Shown: positions 51,070 through 60,650 of the stretch, piece after piece
Position numbering within the stretch: position 1 is the first letter of the stretch
How the letters are laid out: every line of letters begins with the position of its first letter
Assembly (NCBI GenBank): GCA_022822665.1
Contig: JAJEAR010000062.1
Span: 45,416 to 109,415 of the forward strand
Direction of reading: 5' to 3'
Length of the DNA: 64,000 nt
Origin: Alphaproteobacteria bacterium
GTDB taxonomy: Bacteria; Pseudomonadota; Alphaproteobacteria; Thalassobaculales; Thalassobaculaceae
Notes under the pieces: model-generated
Seen by the model: the letters and a program-made list of their open reading frames with translations, nothing else
Databases searched by the model: none
What the model was told of the DNA's origin: nothing
Translations under genes and position numbers: made by a program

Positions 51070-51222
51070 CAGGGACCGTCCCTTGCCGAATGTCTGCTGA
51101 GCAGGAGCCGGCCCCGCGGCGCGCCCTGCCACGCCCCGTTCGGGTGTGTCCGTCCACCGCTCGCAAGGCGGCGTCTACCTAGCACAGGGACCCGGGGTGC
51201 GCAAGCAAGCCCGGGGGCCGGA

Positions 51223-53403
51223 TCAGAGAAACGAATAGGGGTCGACATCGATCCCGACCCGCACCCGGGACGGGAATTTCAGGGGTTCGATCCAGGCTCT
51301 CAGTACCGCCTGGACATCGACGTCGCGGTCGGCCTTGACCAGCAACCGGCGCCGGTGCCGGTCGCGCAGCAGGGACAGCGGAGCCGGTGCCGGCCCCAGC
51401 ACCCGCACGTTCGAATACTGGGGTGCGGTGCGGGCAAGGACCGCTGCGGCCCAGTCTGCCTCGGCAGCATCGTGCGAACTGACGATCAGGGACGCGAGAC
51501 GCCCGAACGGCGGCATGCCCGCAGCCTCGCGCTCACGCGCCTCGGCCGCAACGAACCCGTCCCGGTCCCATGCCGCCAGCGCCTTCATCACCGGGTGTTC
51601 GGGCTGGAATGTCTGCAGATACACCCTGCCCGGCCGTTCTTCCCGGCCGGCACGTCCTGCAACCTGGTGCAGCATCTGGTAGGTCCGTTCCCCGGCCCGG
51701 AGGTCTCCGCCCGACAGTCCGAGATCGGCGTCGATCACCCCGACCGTGGTAAGCATCGGAAAGTGGTGCCCCTTCGCCACCACCTGGGTCCCGATGATGA
51801 TGTCGACCTCGCCGGCCCGGACCGCACGCGCGAATTCCCTCGCCGCATCCGGTCCCGACAGCGTGTCGCTGGAGGCGATGACCGTCACGGCATCGGGAAA
51901 GCGCATCCGGCTCTCGGCCAGCAGCTGCTCGACCCCGGGACCGATTGCCGCCAGGCTCCCGGTTGCGCCGCAGCCGGGACAAACCGTGAGCCGCGGCCGG
52001 TTCGCACCGCAGTGATGGCACTGCAGTACGTCGAGCAGTCGGTGCTCGACCATCCACGCGCTGCAATGATCGCAGCTGCAGCGCCAGCCGCAGCGCCGAC
52101 ACAGCGTGAGCGGCGCGTAGCCGCGCCGGTTCAGGAACAGCAGCGACTGCTCGCCCGAATCGAGGGCCGTCTCGACGGCGCGGACCAGCTGCGGCGCCAT
52201 CCATTCACCGCGGTCGGGCCCGTGCACGCGCATGTCGAGCAGGGTGACATGCGGCAACCGGCTGCCGCCGACCCGGGCCGGGAGCGCGACCCGCCCGAAG
52301 CGTCCGCGGCGGATATTGGTCACGGTCTCGAGCGACGGAGTAGCGGACACCAGCACTGCCGGGATGCTGGCGAGCCTGGCCCTGACGATCGCCATGTCGC
52401 GACCCTGGTAGCGCACGCCGTCCTCCTGCTTGTAGGCCGGCTCGTGTTCCTCGTCGACAACGACCAGCCCCAGATCGGCGTAGGGCAGGAACAGTGCCGA
52501 ACGGGCGCCGACCAGGGCCCGCGCCCGTCCATCGGCGATGGCGCGCCACACGATTCGACGCTGCGATGCCGGCAGCTCGGAGTGCCAGGCGAGTGGAGGC
52601 ACTCCGAAACGGGTGGCGAACCGGTCGAGAAACGGTACCGACAGACCGATCTCGGGCACGAGCACCAGGACCTGGCGGCCCTGGCGCAGGGCCTCGGCGA
52701 CAGCCTCGAAATAGACATCGGTCTTGCCGCTGCCGGTGACACCGTCCACGACCGTCACGGAAAAGCGCCGGTCCCGAACGGCGCGTACCAGCCGGCCGGC
52801 CGCCCCGGCCTGCGCCGCGTCAAGGGTGACCACCGGTTCACGGTCCGGATCGGGCGGGGCGATCTCCCCGCGCTCGACCGGCAGTGTGACGCGCTCGATC
52901 AGTCCTGCCTGTTCCATGCCCCGGAGCACTGCGTCCGAGACACCGGCCGCAGCCCGGATCCGGGGCCCGGTCAGTATCGAACCGGGCCCGAGGTGGTCGA
53001 GCACCCGTTGCCGTGCCGGGGTCAGGCGCGCCGCAGTCCCCTGCCCGCTCCGGGTCCATGCCCGGACCGGTGCCGCGGCAGTCACGATGTCCCGTCCGCC
53101 AACCACCATCTTCATCACCGTGCCAGGCGGAGACAGCGTGTAGCCGGCCACCCAGTCGGCAAAGGCGAGGGAGACCGCGGGAAGCGGGGGCACGTCAAAT
53201 CGGTGCAGGACCGGCTTCAGCCTGTGCTCCGCCACCTCGCACCGGCCGCGGCCAACCACGACTCCGACCACCTTTCGGGAACCGAGAGGAACTTCCACGA
53301 GGGCGCCCGTCTCGAGCGACAGTCCGCCGTCGAGATACTCGTAGGCGGATGGCAGCGGCAGCAGTGGCTGGACCGAGACACGTCGCGACCTGGTCGCAGA
53401 CAT
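51223..53403 (-). CDS. priA: primosomal protein N' (replication restart helicase PriA)
   Basis: A 726-residue superfamily-2 helicase that restarts stalled forks. The N-terminal DNA-binding domain shows PSAYEYLDGGLSLETGALVE and VPLGSRKVVGVVVG; helicase motifs are Walker A DGVTGSGKTDVYFEA (~220), DEEH at residues 317-320, LVSATPSLETV, and motif VI YQMLHQVAGRAGREERPGRV. The zinc-binding cysteines CRRCGWRCSCDHC and CHHCG/CPGCG insert between the helicase lobes, as in all PriA. The ATG at 53403 has GGAGGG upstream; a longer frame to 54390 is a shadow of fsa. Precedes the atp operon on the same strand. Confidence 0.97.
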   Translation of the reverse strand: MSATRSRRVSVQPLLPLPSAYEYLDGGLSLETGALVEVPLGSRKVVGVVVGRGRCEVAEHRLKPVLHRFDVPPLPAVSLAFADWVAGYTLSPPGTVMKMVVGGRDIVTAAAPVRAWTRSGQGTAARLTPARQRVLDHLGPGSILTGPRIRAAAGVSDAVLRGMEQAGLIERVTLPVERGEIAPPDPDREPVVTLDAAQAGAAGRLVRAVRDRRFSVTVVDGVTGSGKTDVYFEAVAEALRQGRQVLVLVPEIGLSVPFLDRFATRFGVPPLAWHSELPASQRRIVWRAIADGRARALVGARSALFLPYADLGLVVVDEEHEPAYKQEDGVRYQGRDMAIVRARLASIPAVLVSATPSLETVTNIRRGRFGRVALPARVGGSRLPHVTLLDMRVHGPDRGEWMAPQLVRAVETALDSGEQSLLFLNRRGYAPLTLCRRCGWRCSCDHCSAWMVEHRLLDVLQCHHCGANRPRLTVCPGCGATGSLAAIGPGVEQLLAESRMRFPDAVTVIASSDTLSGPDAAREFARAVRAGEVDIIIGTQVVAKGHHFPMLTTVGVIDADLGLSGGDLRAGERTYQMLHQVAGRAGREERPGRVYLQTFQPEHPVMKALAAWDRDGFVAAEAREREAAGMPPFGRLASLIVSSHDAAEADWAAAVLARTAPQYSNVRVLGPAPAPLSLLRDRHRRRLLVKADRDVDVQAVLRAWIEPLKFPSRVRVGIDVDPYSFL

Positions 53404-53676
53404 CGCAGAGATCCCTCCGGCGTGGTGGCATGACCCCGCCCCGCGGGCGAGGTGCGCGGTCCCGGGGCGGACTATATCGCAAAGTTGCCCTGTTGCAGGC
53501 CGGCGCGGGCAGGACGACCGCGCCGGCCCGTGTCCCGCGCCTCGACCGGAAAAGTCGCATGATCGCGGCTTTCCGGCACGGGACCCCAAACTCGCCGCAA
53601 CGTCGACATACGGATATTCCGGCAGGTAGGATGGAGCGCGGTCGAGATCAGACGGTGCAAGCAAGGGGAGGCCGGC

Positions 53677-54351
53677 ATGGAGTTCTTCATCGACACCGCC
53701 GACGTTGCGGAGATCCGTGATCTGGCTGCAACCGGTCTGGTGGATGGCGTGACGACCAATCCGTCGCTGATCGCCAAGTCGGGCCGGGACATTCTCGAGG
53801 TGGTTCACGAGATCTGCGAACTCGTCGACGGACCCGTCAGCGCCGAGGTGGCTGCCACCGATTTCGAGACCATGCTGGCCGAGGGCCGCACACTGGCGGC
53901 GCTGCATCGCAACGTCGCGGTCAAGGTTCCGCTGACCGTCGACGGCCTGAAGGTATGCAAGGCGCTGTCCGACAGCGGCACCCGGGTGAACGTCACCCTG
54001 TGCTTTTCGCCCGCACAGGCGCTGCTTGCCGCCAAGGCCGGCGCTGCCTACATCTCGCCGTTCGTCGGTCGGCTCGATGACATCGGGTCGGACGGAATGG
54101 AGCTCGTGCACGACATCGTGCAGGTCTATTCCAACTACGACTTTCCGACCCGGGTCCTGGTCGCATCGGTCCGGGGACCGGCGCACGTGGTCGAGGCCGC
54201 GAGACTCGGCGCCGACGTCGCGACGCTCCCGCCGGCAGTCATCAGGGCCATGTACGCCCACCCGCTGACCGACAAGGGACTCGCGGCGTTCCTCAAGGAC
54301 TGGCGTGCCACCGGCCAGTCGATCCTGCGCGCGAAGGGTGAAGCCGCGTGA
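53677..54351 (+). CDS. fsa: fructose-6-phosphate aldolase / transaldolase-like protein
   Basis: A 224-residue small transaldolase-type TIM barrel. [20 protein letters not shown] and [16 protein letters not shown] are the family opening; Schiff-base Lys83 is in [13 protein letters not shown], and [20 protein letters not shown] and [13 protein letters not shown] follow. Members make or cleave fructose-6-phosphate or act as transaldolase; which one applies here is not evident. Start ATG follows GGGGAGG. It overlaps the DUF484 gene by four bases; divergent from priA. Confidence 0.95.
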   Translation: MEFFIDTADVAEIRDLAATGLVDGVTTNPSLIAKSGRDILEVVHEICELVDGPVSAEVAATDFETMLAEGRTLAALHRNVAVKVPLTVDGLKVCKALSDSGTRVNVTLCFSPAQALLAAKAGAAYISPFVGRLDDIGSDGMELVHDIVQVYSNYDFPTRVLVASVRGPAHVVEAARLGADVATLPPAVIRAMYAHPLTDKGLAAFLKDWRATGQSILRAKGEAA

Positions 54352-55085
54352 GCGGTAACGGACCTGCCTCGACCTCGGGCACCGGGTCACCGTCCGACCC
54401 CGGGGCCGGCGACCAGCCGACCCGGGTGCTGGCCTGGCTCAAGCAGAATCCGGAGTTCCTGTCCGATCACCCGGAACTGCTGGAGGCCCTGACGCCCGCG
54501 CCGAGGTTCCCGGGAGACCGGGTCATCGACCTTCAGTCGGTGTTCCTGCACCGGCTGCGGGGAGAAAACGAGCGTCTGCGCGAGACCATGGGCGCCATCA
54601 TCGGTGCGGCCCGTGACAACCGCTCGGCGCAGGGCCGCATCCATGCAAGCGTCCTGCAGTTGCTCGCCGCCGAGAGCCTCGAGGCAGTGGTTCACGCCGC
54701 AACCGCGGACCTTCCGCTGGCGCTGAATGTCGAAGCGGTGGCCGTGTGCGTCGAGGCGGACGTTTCGGGCCTGCCTGTCGGGAACGCCGCCGGCGTTCGC
54801 CTGCTGCCGGAGGGAGCTGTCGACCATTACGTGGGCGTCGGCCGGGACAGTGTGCTGGTTCCGAGCTGTACCGGCGAGGAACGGATCTACGGCGCCGTTG
54901 CCGGCGTGATCAGAAGCCAGGCACTGGTCCGGCTCCGCGTCGGTCCGGGCATCCCGACCGGCCTGCTCGCACTTGGCGCGCGTGAACGCGGGACGTTCCG
55001 CCAGTCCCAGGGCACGGAGCTGATCATGTTCCTCGCACACGCACTCGAGACCATCATGCGGCAATGGCTGGACCGGGCCGCCTGA
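54348..55085 (+). CDS. DUF484 family protein
   Basis: A 245-residue soluble protein. [20 protein letters not shown] followed by [20 protein letters not shown] is the DUF484 N-terminal signature; residues ~110-235 form a GAF-like domain. Family function unknown; it commonly lies next to xerC. Preceded by fsa (four-base overlap) and overlapping xerC by 22 bases if the first ATG of xerC is used, so fsa-DUF484-xerC reads as one operon. Confidence 0.9.
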   Translation: MSGNGPASTSGTGSPSDPGAGDQPTRVLAWLKQNPEFLSDHPELLEALTPAPRFPGDRVIDLQSVFLHRLRGENERLRETMGAIIGAARDNRSAQGRIHASVLQLLAAESLEAVVHAATADLPLALNVEAVAVCVEADVSGLPVGNAAGVRLLPEGAVDHYVGVGRDSVLVPSCTGEERIYGAVAGVIRSQALVRLRVGPGIPTGLLALGARERGTFRQSQGTELIMFLAHALETIMRQWLDRAA

Positions 55086-56017
55086 CCGGCGTGGCGGTCG
55101 CCGCCGACCTGGCGCCGATCACCGGCCAGTGGCTGAACTGGCTCGAGGTCGAAAGACAGGTCGCCAGGAATACGGTCCTTGCCTACTCGCACGACCTCGC
55201 CTCGTTCCTCGAATTCCTCCTTCGCCATCTCGGCACCGCGCCGGGATGTGCCGAACTTGGCGCGCTGCAGGTGCGCGACTTCCGCGCCTGGCTCGCCCAT
55301 CGGCGCAACCGGGGACTGGATCCGGCATCGACCGCGCGGGAACTGTCCGCCATCCGCACCTTCTACCGCTACCTCGAACTGCGTCACGGCATCACCAACC
55401 CCGCCGTGCGAAGCGTGCGAAGCGCAAAGCACCAGCCACCTCTGCCAAGGGCGCCGGGAACGGCCGAGACGCGCGACGTGATCGACCACGCGGGACGGAG
55501 CGCCCGCAGACCGTGGATCGCCGCCCGAGACACTGCGCTGCTCACCCTGCTCTACGGCTGCGGCCTGCGGATCGGCGAGGCCCTCGCGCTCAACCTTGGA
55601 GATGTGCCGGACGGTGAGACCATGCTGGTCCGCGGAAAGGGCGGAAAGGAGCGTCTGGTCCCGCTCCTGCCGGTGGTCCGGGACGCGATCGCCACCTACC
55701 TCGAACTGTGTCCCTGGCACACCGGACCCGCCGACCCGCTGTTTGTCGGCCAGCGCGGCAGGAGGCTGCAGCCGGCGGTCGTGCAACGGACTGTAAAGGC
55801 GGCCCGCACGGCACTCGGCCTGCCGCAGGCCCTGACCCCGCATGCGCTGCGCCATGCCTTTGCCACGCACATCCTGGCAGGTGGCGGCGACCTGCGCGTC
55901 ATCCAGGAACTCCTCGGCCACGCGTCGCTGTCGACAACGCAACGCTACACCCACGTGGACGCACGCCGACTGATCGACGTGCACCGGCGTGCCCATCCCA
56001 GGGATGCTTCCGACTGA
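55064..56017 (+). CDS. xerC: tyrosine recombinase XerC
   Basis: About 317 residues. N-terminal SAM-like DNA-binding domain (WLNWLEVERQVARNTVLAYS, DLASFLEFLLRHLG), catalytic domain with Arg in LLYGCGLRIGEALALNLGDV, Lys in RGKGGKERLVPLLP, H-x-x-R in PHALRHAFATHILAGGGDLR, and His plus nucleophile Tyr in LGHASLSTTQRYTHVDARRL. It resolves chromosome dimers at dif with XerD. Start ambiguous: ATG 55064 or GTG 55091. Followed at once by a convergent gene. Confidence 0.94.
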   Translation: MAGPGRLTGVAVAADLAPITGQWLNWLEVERQVARNTVLAYSHDLASFLEFLLRHLGTAPGCAELGALQVRDFRAWLAHRRNRGLDPASTARELSAIRTFYRYLELRHGITNPAVRSVRSAKHQPPLPRAPGTAETRDVIDHAGRSARRPWIAARDTALLTLLYGCGLRIGEALALNLGDVPDGETMLVRGKGGKERLVPLLPVVRDAIATYLELCPWHTGPADPLFVGQRGRRLQPAVVQRTVKAARTALGLPQALTPHALRHAFATHILAGGGDLRVIQELLGHASLSTTQRYTHVDARRLIDVHRRAHPRDASD

Positions 56018-56752
56018 TCAGTCGGGCAGGCCGAAGCCGGCATAGTCGGCGTCGCAGGCCGGAACCACCGCCCTGAGGCCAAGCGCCGACCTGCTTGCGG
56101 GGTCGAGCGCGCCGACGCCGGCCACCAGTGCGGCCAGAACCCGTTCATGCGGCATGTCCGGTCCGGTGATGAACGGCAGGCCGGGAACGGCAGGGCTGCG
56201 CGCGATGACGTCAACCCCGGAAGCGGAGGCCTCGTGCCTGCGGGCGAGGCGCCACGAGACGGCGTCGATGGCGGCGATCTCCGCGTCACCCGCCGCGACC
56301 GCGCGGATCGAGCCCCGGTGACTGCCCGTCGTCATCAGCCTGGGCGGACCCGCCGGGGTCCGGGCGGCGAGAAAACCGAGCAACGCCACGTGTCCGGACT
56401 GCGAATCAGGCCCGTTGACGGCCGCCACGGCGACCCGTGCCGGAGCCGGTTCACCGCGGCGCGCGATGATCACGCTGTGGTACCGGCCAGGCGGACCGGT
56501 TTCGGGACCGTAGTCGCCGGCGGCGATGATCCGGGCGCCGCCGCACCGGCCGAGCGCCCAGGGCAAGCCGCAGGTCTGGGCCAGCACCAGTGCCGGCGCG
56601 GTCCACGCCGCGTCGCGGTCAAGGTCCCGGTCGAGCCGGTCGGGCGCCGTGACGCCGTCGGCTCTCAGTGCATCCCGAATCCCGGCCCAAAGCGCGTCGG
56701 TGGCAGCGCGCACCTCCGGCCAGTCGTACATCCCGAGCCAGGCGACGCCCAT
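56018..56752 (-). CDS. PhnD-like phosphate/phosphonate-binding family protein, no signal peptide
   Basis: A 244-residue protein of the PhnD/SsuA-like periplasmic-binding fold (PF12974): WLGMYDWPEVRAATDALWAG, ALVLAQTCGLPWALGRCGGA, GHVALLGFLAARTPAGPPRL, TTGSHRGSIRAVAAGDAEIA and AIDAVSWRLARRHEAS. The last two are the typical S-H-x-x-S-x-x-x-V-x-x-G-x-A-D-x-x-A-I-D motif. There is no signal peptide or lipobox, so it is probably cytosolic, and a sensing or regulatory role seems more likely than transport. The SD AGAGGGG supports the ATG at 56752. It ends exactly beside the xerC stop. Confidence 0.82.
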   Translation of the reverse strand: MGVAWLGMYDWPEVRAATDALWAGIRDALRADGVTAPDRLDRDLDRDAAWTAPALVLAQTCGLPWALGRCGGARIIAAGDYGPETGPPGRYHSVIIARRGEPAPARVAVAAVNGPDSQSGHVALLGFLAARTPAGPPRLMTTGSHRGSIRAVAAGDAEIAAIDAVSWRLARRHEASASGVDVIARSPAVPGLPFITGPDMPHERVLAALVAGVGALDPASRSALGLRAVVPACDADYAGFGLPD

Positions 56753-56809
56753 CGCTCATCCCCTCTGCGGCACGGTGTGCCACGCCCCTGGACGAATGCG
56801 GCGGGGCGG

Positions 56810-57556
56810 TCAGTCCTGGTCGAGAAACGCCGCAAAATCGGCAGCGACACACGCGGCACTGGCCCGCGCCAGCCGCTCGCCGTGTTCGGGTCTCGCAAGG
56901 AAACTGTCGGCCTCGATCCGTCCGTCCGGAAACAGGGCGCGGTAGTCCTCGGCATCCTGGAACGCCCGCGGTGCTGGGGGCGCCGGATCCATGGGTGCCT
57001 GCTTGATGAAGTCCGGGCAGGCATACTGGGTCACGGCGACCTCCGATGCGGTCGCATGGCGGCCATCCCGGTCCGCGTACAGTTCCCTGGCGACCTCCCT
57101 CACCTCGGGGAAGCCGAACCAGTTCGCGAGCTTGCACCTGACCGGCGGCTGGTTCGTGCCGCGCGCAAAACTGCGCTCGGCATGGATCTCGGAGAACGCC
57201 GCGCCGATGGTAGCGATGTTGCCGCCGTGACCGTTCAGAAAATAGAACCGGTCGAAGCCGTTGCGTGCCAGCGAATTCACGTAGTCGCAGATGACCGCGA
57301 TCAGGGTCGTCGGGCGCAATGCCACCGAACCGGGAAAGGCGAGGTGGTGCTGTGCCATGCCCACGGAGATCGTCGGCCCGACCAGGTGTCCGCGCTCGCC
57401 GGCGGCAAGATCGGCGATCACCTCCGGGCAGATCGCGTCGGTCCCGATGAGACCGATCGGTCCATGCTGCTCGGTTGACCCGATCGGGATGATGATGCCG
57501 GTTTCGCGGCCGAGATGCCGTTCGACCTCAAGCCAGGTCATCATGTGCAGGCGCAT
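56810..57556 (-). CDS. creatininase family protein
   Basis: A 248-residue metal-dependent amidohydrolase. Metal ligands are visible in PIGSTEQHGPIGLIGTDAIC (E29, H31, D40), FLNGHGGNIATIGAAFSEIH (H110) and HATASEVAVTQY (Glu ~172), as in creatininase and FAPy deformylase (ArfB)/mycofactocin MftE. Its real substrate is unknown. The start ATG 57556 has GGAGG eight bases upstream. It is convergent to the citrate-lyase-like gene and on the same strand as the PhnD-like gene, 57 bases apart; these two may be co-transcribed. Confidence 0.88.
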   Translation of the reverse strand: MRLHMMTWLEVERHLGRETGIIIPIGSTEQHGPIGLIGTDAICPEVIADLAAGERGHLVGPTISVGMAQHHLAFPGSVALRPTTLIAVICDYVNSLARNGFDRFYFLNGHGGNIATIGAAFSEIHAERSFARGTNQPPVRCKLANWFGFPEVREVARELYADRDGRHATASEVAVTQYACPDFIKQAPMDPAPPAPRAFQDAEDYRALFPDGRIEADSFLARPEHGERLARASAACVAADFAAFLDQD

Positions 57557-57741
57557 GCTCGCATCCTCCGGTGCAGTGTGCCGGACTGTCGGTCCTCCCG
57601 GCAGTTCCGATCTCCCGTTGAACAGCGGATTGCCGCAAATGTCGACCCCCCATGCGAAATCCCCGGGGGTTGCCCTCCGGCCGGCGTGCCGGTACTGACG
57701 GCGGCAACGGTCACCGGACCCGATTGCCCGGAGTGTACACG

Positions 57742-58599
57742 ATGCAGGAACGCCAGCCGCGTCCGCGACGCAGTTTCATCTTCACCCCGGGCCTGCGGCC
57801 CGACATGTATCCGAAGGCGCTGGCGAGCGGAGCCGATATCGTCTGTGTCGAACTTGAGGACGGGATTGCGCCCGCGGACAAGGCCGAGGCACGCACGAAA
57901 GCGATGGCGCTGTTCGAACAACCCCAGGCGGACGACGGAGTCGAGCGGATGGTGCGTGTCAACTCGCTTCGCGAACGAGCTGGCATCGAGGACATGTACG
58001 CGGTCATCGCGAGTACGACACCGCCCCCGGCACTGATGCTGCCGAAGGTCCGCACCCCCGACGAGGTCAGGCTTGTCGACGATTTGCTGTCCGAGGCCGG
58101 TCATTCGACCAGACTGCACGTGATTATCGAGACCAATGCCGGCCTGGAGGCCGCGCATGACATCGCGCATTGCTCGGGGCGGCTCGAGGCCCTGTTCTTC
58201 GGCGGCGTCGACATGGCCGCGGAACTGCGGTGCCGCAACGAGTGGGAACCGTTGCTGTACGCACGCTCCCGCGTGGTGCATGCGGCCGCCGGCGCCGGGC
58301 TCGATGTCATCGACGTCCCCTACCTGGACCTCGACGATCCCGACGGCATGCGTGTTGCGGCGGAACAGGCCCGCGACCTGGGCTTCTCCGGCAAGGGAGC
58401 GATACACCCCAGGCAGATCGCGGCTCTGAACACCGTGTTCACGCCGTCGCCGGACGAGGTGCGGCGTGCGCGGCGCATCATCGACGAGTTCGAGCAGGCG
58501 AACACCGGCCTGGTCGTGATCGACGGCAAGCTGATCGAGAAGCCGGTGCTCCGCGACATGTACCGCATCCTTGCCATCGCCGAACGCGTGGCCGGATGA
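57742..58599 (+). CDS. CoA ester lyase, CitE/HpcH-HpaI family
   Basis: A 285-residue TIM-barrel lyase. RRSFIFTPGLRPDMYPKALA opening, GADIVCVELEDGIAPADKAE (Mg-binding Glu/Asp), LMLPKVRTPDEVRLVDDLLS and GKGAIHPRQIAALNTVFTPS are CitE-like. Likely substrates are citramalyl-, malyl- or related CoA thioesters; ketone-body or C5 branched-acid breakdown are possible settings. Start ATG 57742 has GGAG at eight bases; an earlier reading at 57652 is not supported. Followed by the metallo-hydrolase gene after 67 bases. Confidence 0.88.
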   Translation: MQERQPRPRRSFIFTPGLRPDMYPKALASGADIVCVELEDGIAPADKAEARTKAMALFEQPQADDGVERMVRVNSLRERAGIEDMYAVIASTTPPPALMLPKVRTPDEVRLVDDLLSEAGHSTRLHVIIETNAGLEAAHDIAHCSGRLEALFFGGVDMAAELRCRNEWEPLLYARSRVVHAAAGAGLDVIDVPYLDLDDPDGMRVAAEQARDLGFSGKGAIHPRQIAALNTVFTPSPDEVRRARRIIDEFEQANTGLVVIDGKLIEKPVLRDMYRILAIAERVAG

Positions 58600-58666
58600 G
58601 GCGCAGGCCATCCCGCCATCGTGACGCAATGAGACGGGAACGGGGAGAGGGCCGGCGGAGGTGACC

Positions 58667-59554
58667 ATGCAAGACTATCCCGTACGCATGGACGTGCGGC
58701 CCGAGGTGCAGGGGTTCTTCCACGCCGCAAGCAACACCGTCTCCTACCTGGTCACCGACCCGGCGAGCGGCTCCTGCGCCATCATCGACAGCGTGCTTGA
58801 CCTCGACTATTCCGCCGGCCGCCTCACCACCGACAGCGCCGACGCGCTGGTCGCCGCCGTCAGGGAGGCGGGGCTCTCGCTCGAGTGGATCATCGAGACC
58901 CACGTGCATGCCGATCACCTCTCGGCGGCACCCTACCTGCAGCAGCAGCTGGGCGGACAGCTCGGCATCGGCGCCGGGATCGTGGAGGTGCAGGAGACAT
59001 TCGGCAGGATCTTCAACGAAGGCACCGAGTTCGCGCGCGACGGGTCCCAGTTCGATGCCCTGTTCAGGGACGGCGACACCTACACGATCGGAACGCTGCC
59101 GGCCTTCGTCATGGAAACTCCCGGGCACACACCGGCCTGCACGGTCCATGTGATCGGCAACGCGGCCTTCATCGGCGACACCCTGTTCATGCCTGACGGC
59201 GGTTCGGCGCGGGCGGACTTTCCGGGCGGAGATGCCGCACGGCTCTACGACAGCATCCGGAAGATCCTGGAACTGCCCGACGACATGCTCCTGCACGTCT
59301 GCCACGACTACGCCCCCGGTGACCGTGACATCGCCTGGCAGACCACCGTGGGCGAACAGAAGGCCTCGAACATTCACGTCGGCGGTGGCACGTCCAGGCA
59401 GGACTTCGTCGCGCTGCGCACCGCGCGTGACGCGCAACTCGCAATGCCGCAGCTGATCCTGCCCTCGCTGCAGGTCAACATGCGCGCCGGCGAAGTCCCG
59501 CGCGACGACGAGGGCCACCCGGTGCTCAGGGTCCCGATCAACGCCCTCGACTGA
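58667..59554 (+). CDS. MBL-fold hydrolase, persulfide-dioxygenase-like (Blh/ETHE1 type)
   Basis: A 295-residue metallo-beta-lactamase-fold protein. Metal-binding motif ETHVHADHLSAAPYLQQQLG (H79, H81, D83, H84), PGHTPACTVHVIGNAAFIGD and TLFMPDGGSARADFPGGD, then LLHVCHDYAPG and TTVGEQKASNIHV. This is the Blh/ETHE1 arrangement, in which an iron centre oxidises glutathione persulfide; YcbL-type relatives are thioesterases. The ATG 58667 is chosen by GGCGGAGG six bases upstream rather than the GTG six bases earlier. No rhodanese or BigR-type regulator gene is beside it. Confidence 0.9.
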   Translation: MQDYPVRMDVRPEVQGFFHAASNTVSYLVTDPASGSCAIIDSVLDLDYSAGRLTTDSADALVAAVREAGLSLEWIIETHVHADHLSAAPYLQQQLGGQLGIGAGIVEVQETFGRIFNEGTEFARDGSQFDALFRDGDTYTIGTLPAFVMETPGHTPACTVHVIGNAAFIGDTLFMPDGGSARADFPGGDAARLYDSIRKILELPDDMLLHVCHDYAPGDRDIAWQTTVGEQKASNIHVGGGTSRQDFVALRTARDAQLAMPQLILPSLQVNMRAGEVPRDDEGHPVLRVPINALD

Positions 59555-60076
59555 CCGGCCCCGGTGCGCCGGAGAGCAACGGGGGCACCACTGGTCCGGG
59601 TCGAAAATGCCCGGCATCGGACGGCAGACCTGATCATGCCCGCCTCACGTTCACCGCGAGCACCGTCGACGACGACCTCGACCTCCGCGGCATCCAGTGC
59701 GCCCGGGAGGGCCACGCGTCGCCGCACGTTACGCCGGGCTCCGGCCCCTCGCCGCAGCAGGCCGGCAGTGCCAACAGAGGCGACGCCGAAGGCGGCTGAA
59801 CAGCGGCTGCGGTACCGGGTCACGGCGGGCAGCCCGCTCACCGGTCATCTTTCCGGCCGTCGCGCGGCCTGGTCTTCGAGTTGATGCGACCCGGCGAGCC
59901 GACGTCGGAGCCAGCGATGGGCGACGCCACATGCCGGGGCCATGCCCTCGACCGACACGCGATGCGGGTACCCGACCTTTCCGTATGGGAGTCCGGTGGA
60001 TCGACCCGTGGCCCCGGCGTTGTGTTCGTTCTCCGGAACAGGCCATACATGGGATATGCCTGCCTGGAGATGGACG
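59555..60076. other. intergenic stretch without a recognisable gene
   Basis: About 520 bases between the metallo-hydrolase and the MazE-like gene. Frames crossing it read Arg/Pro/Gly-rich. Its right end contains GGAGA at 60065-60070 as the ribosome site of the MazE-like gene. Confidence 0.45.
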
Positions 60077-60325
60077 ATGCCGACCAAGGTTCAGAAATGG
60101 GGAAACAGCCAGGGGCTGCGGGTCACCAAGTCGCTGTTGGACGAAGCCGGCATTCACGTGGGCGACGAGGTCGAAGTGTCTGCCAGGAGGGGACGGATCA
60201 TCGTCGAACCCATATCGAGAATCCGGGGCAGGTACGACCTGAAGGATCCGGTGTCGAAAATGCCCGGGGAGTACCGGCCTGAGGAGCTTGACTGGGGGCC
60301 GCCGTCCGGAAAGAAGTTCTGGTAG
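60077..60325 (+). CDS. MazE-like AbrB/SpoVT-fold antitoxin
   Basis: An 82-residue protein. MPTKVQKWGNSQGLRVTKSL is the classical MazE opening (W-G-N-S-x-x-x-R), followed by HVGDEVEVSARRGRIIVEPI forming the swapped-hairpin DNA-binding domain, and an acidic toxin-facing tail (EYRPEELDWGPPSGKKFW). It has no MazF reading frame directly downstream, so it looks like an orphan. Start ATG 60077 has GGAGA nearby. Confidence 0.85.
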   Translation: MPTKVQKWGNSQGLRVTKSLLDEAGIHVGDEVEVSARRGRIIVEPISRIRGRYDLKDPVSKMPGEYRPEELDWGPPSGKKFW

Positions 60326-60650
60326 TCGCGGGGGGCGGATCAAGATTGGAGCGCCGCACCGTGGTTTCGGTTCGTCCGGTTCGCAACGGTTGCGAAGACT
60401 GCCCGCGAGGCGGGGCCAAAGGGATTTCGCCTCCGGCGCGGATGGCCGGCGGCAGGTGTCGGGCTGGCACCGACTCCGTCCTGGACCTGGCGGCGGTTGG
60501 TTTGTCAACCACTCGGGACAGGCCTCATCGAATTCGATTGAAACACGCCAGGGCCAATACGGGGATCGGCGAAGTGTCCTGCAGCCCGCTTGACAGTCCA
60601 GATGTTCATTTTTCGATGTCCGGTAACGTAACCTGAATGGACATACCGTC
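60326..60650. other. gap after the MazE-like gene; no toxin frame seen
   Basis: About 325 bases. I searched it for a MazF-like frame and found only a short fragment (ADQDW in the frame that continues from the mazE stop) that could by chance resemble MazF. The right end should hold the VapBC promoter, since the repeated AT-richer bases TTCATTTTTCGATG lie before 60651. Confidence 0.4.

Noticed and set aside
60326..60650. Possible mazF remnant after the MazE-like gene
   Set aside because: Only a five-residue ADQDW match to MazF-like sequences in one frame; the rest does not resemble MazF, and chance is likely.
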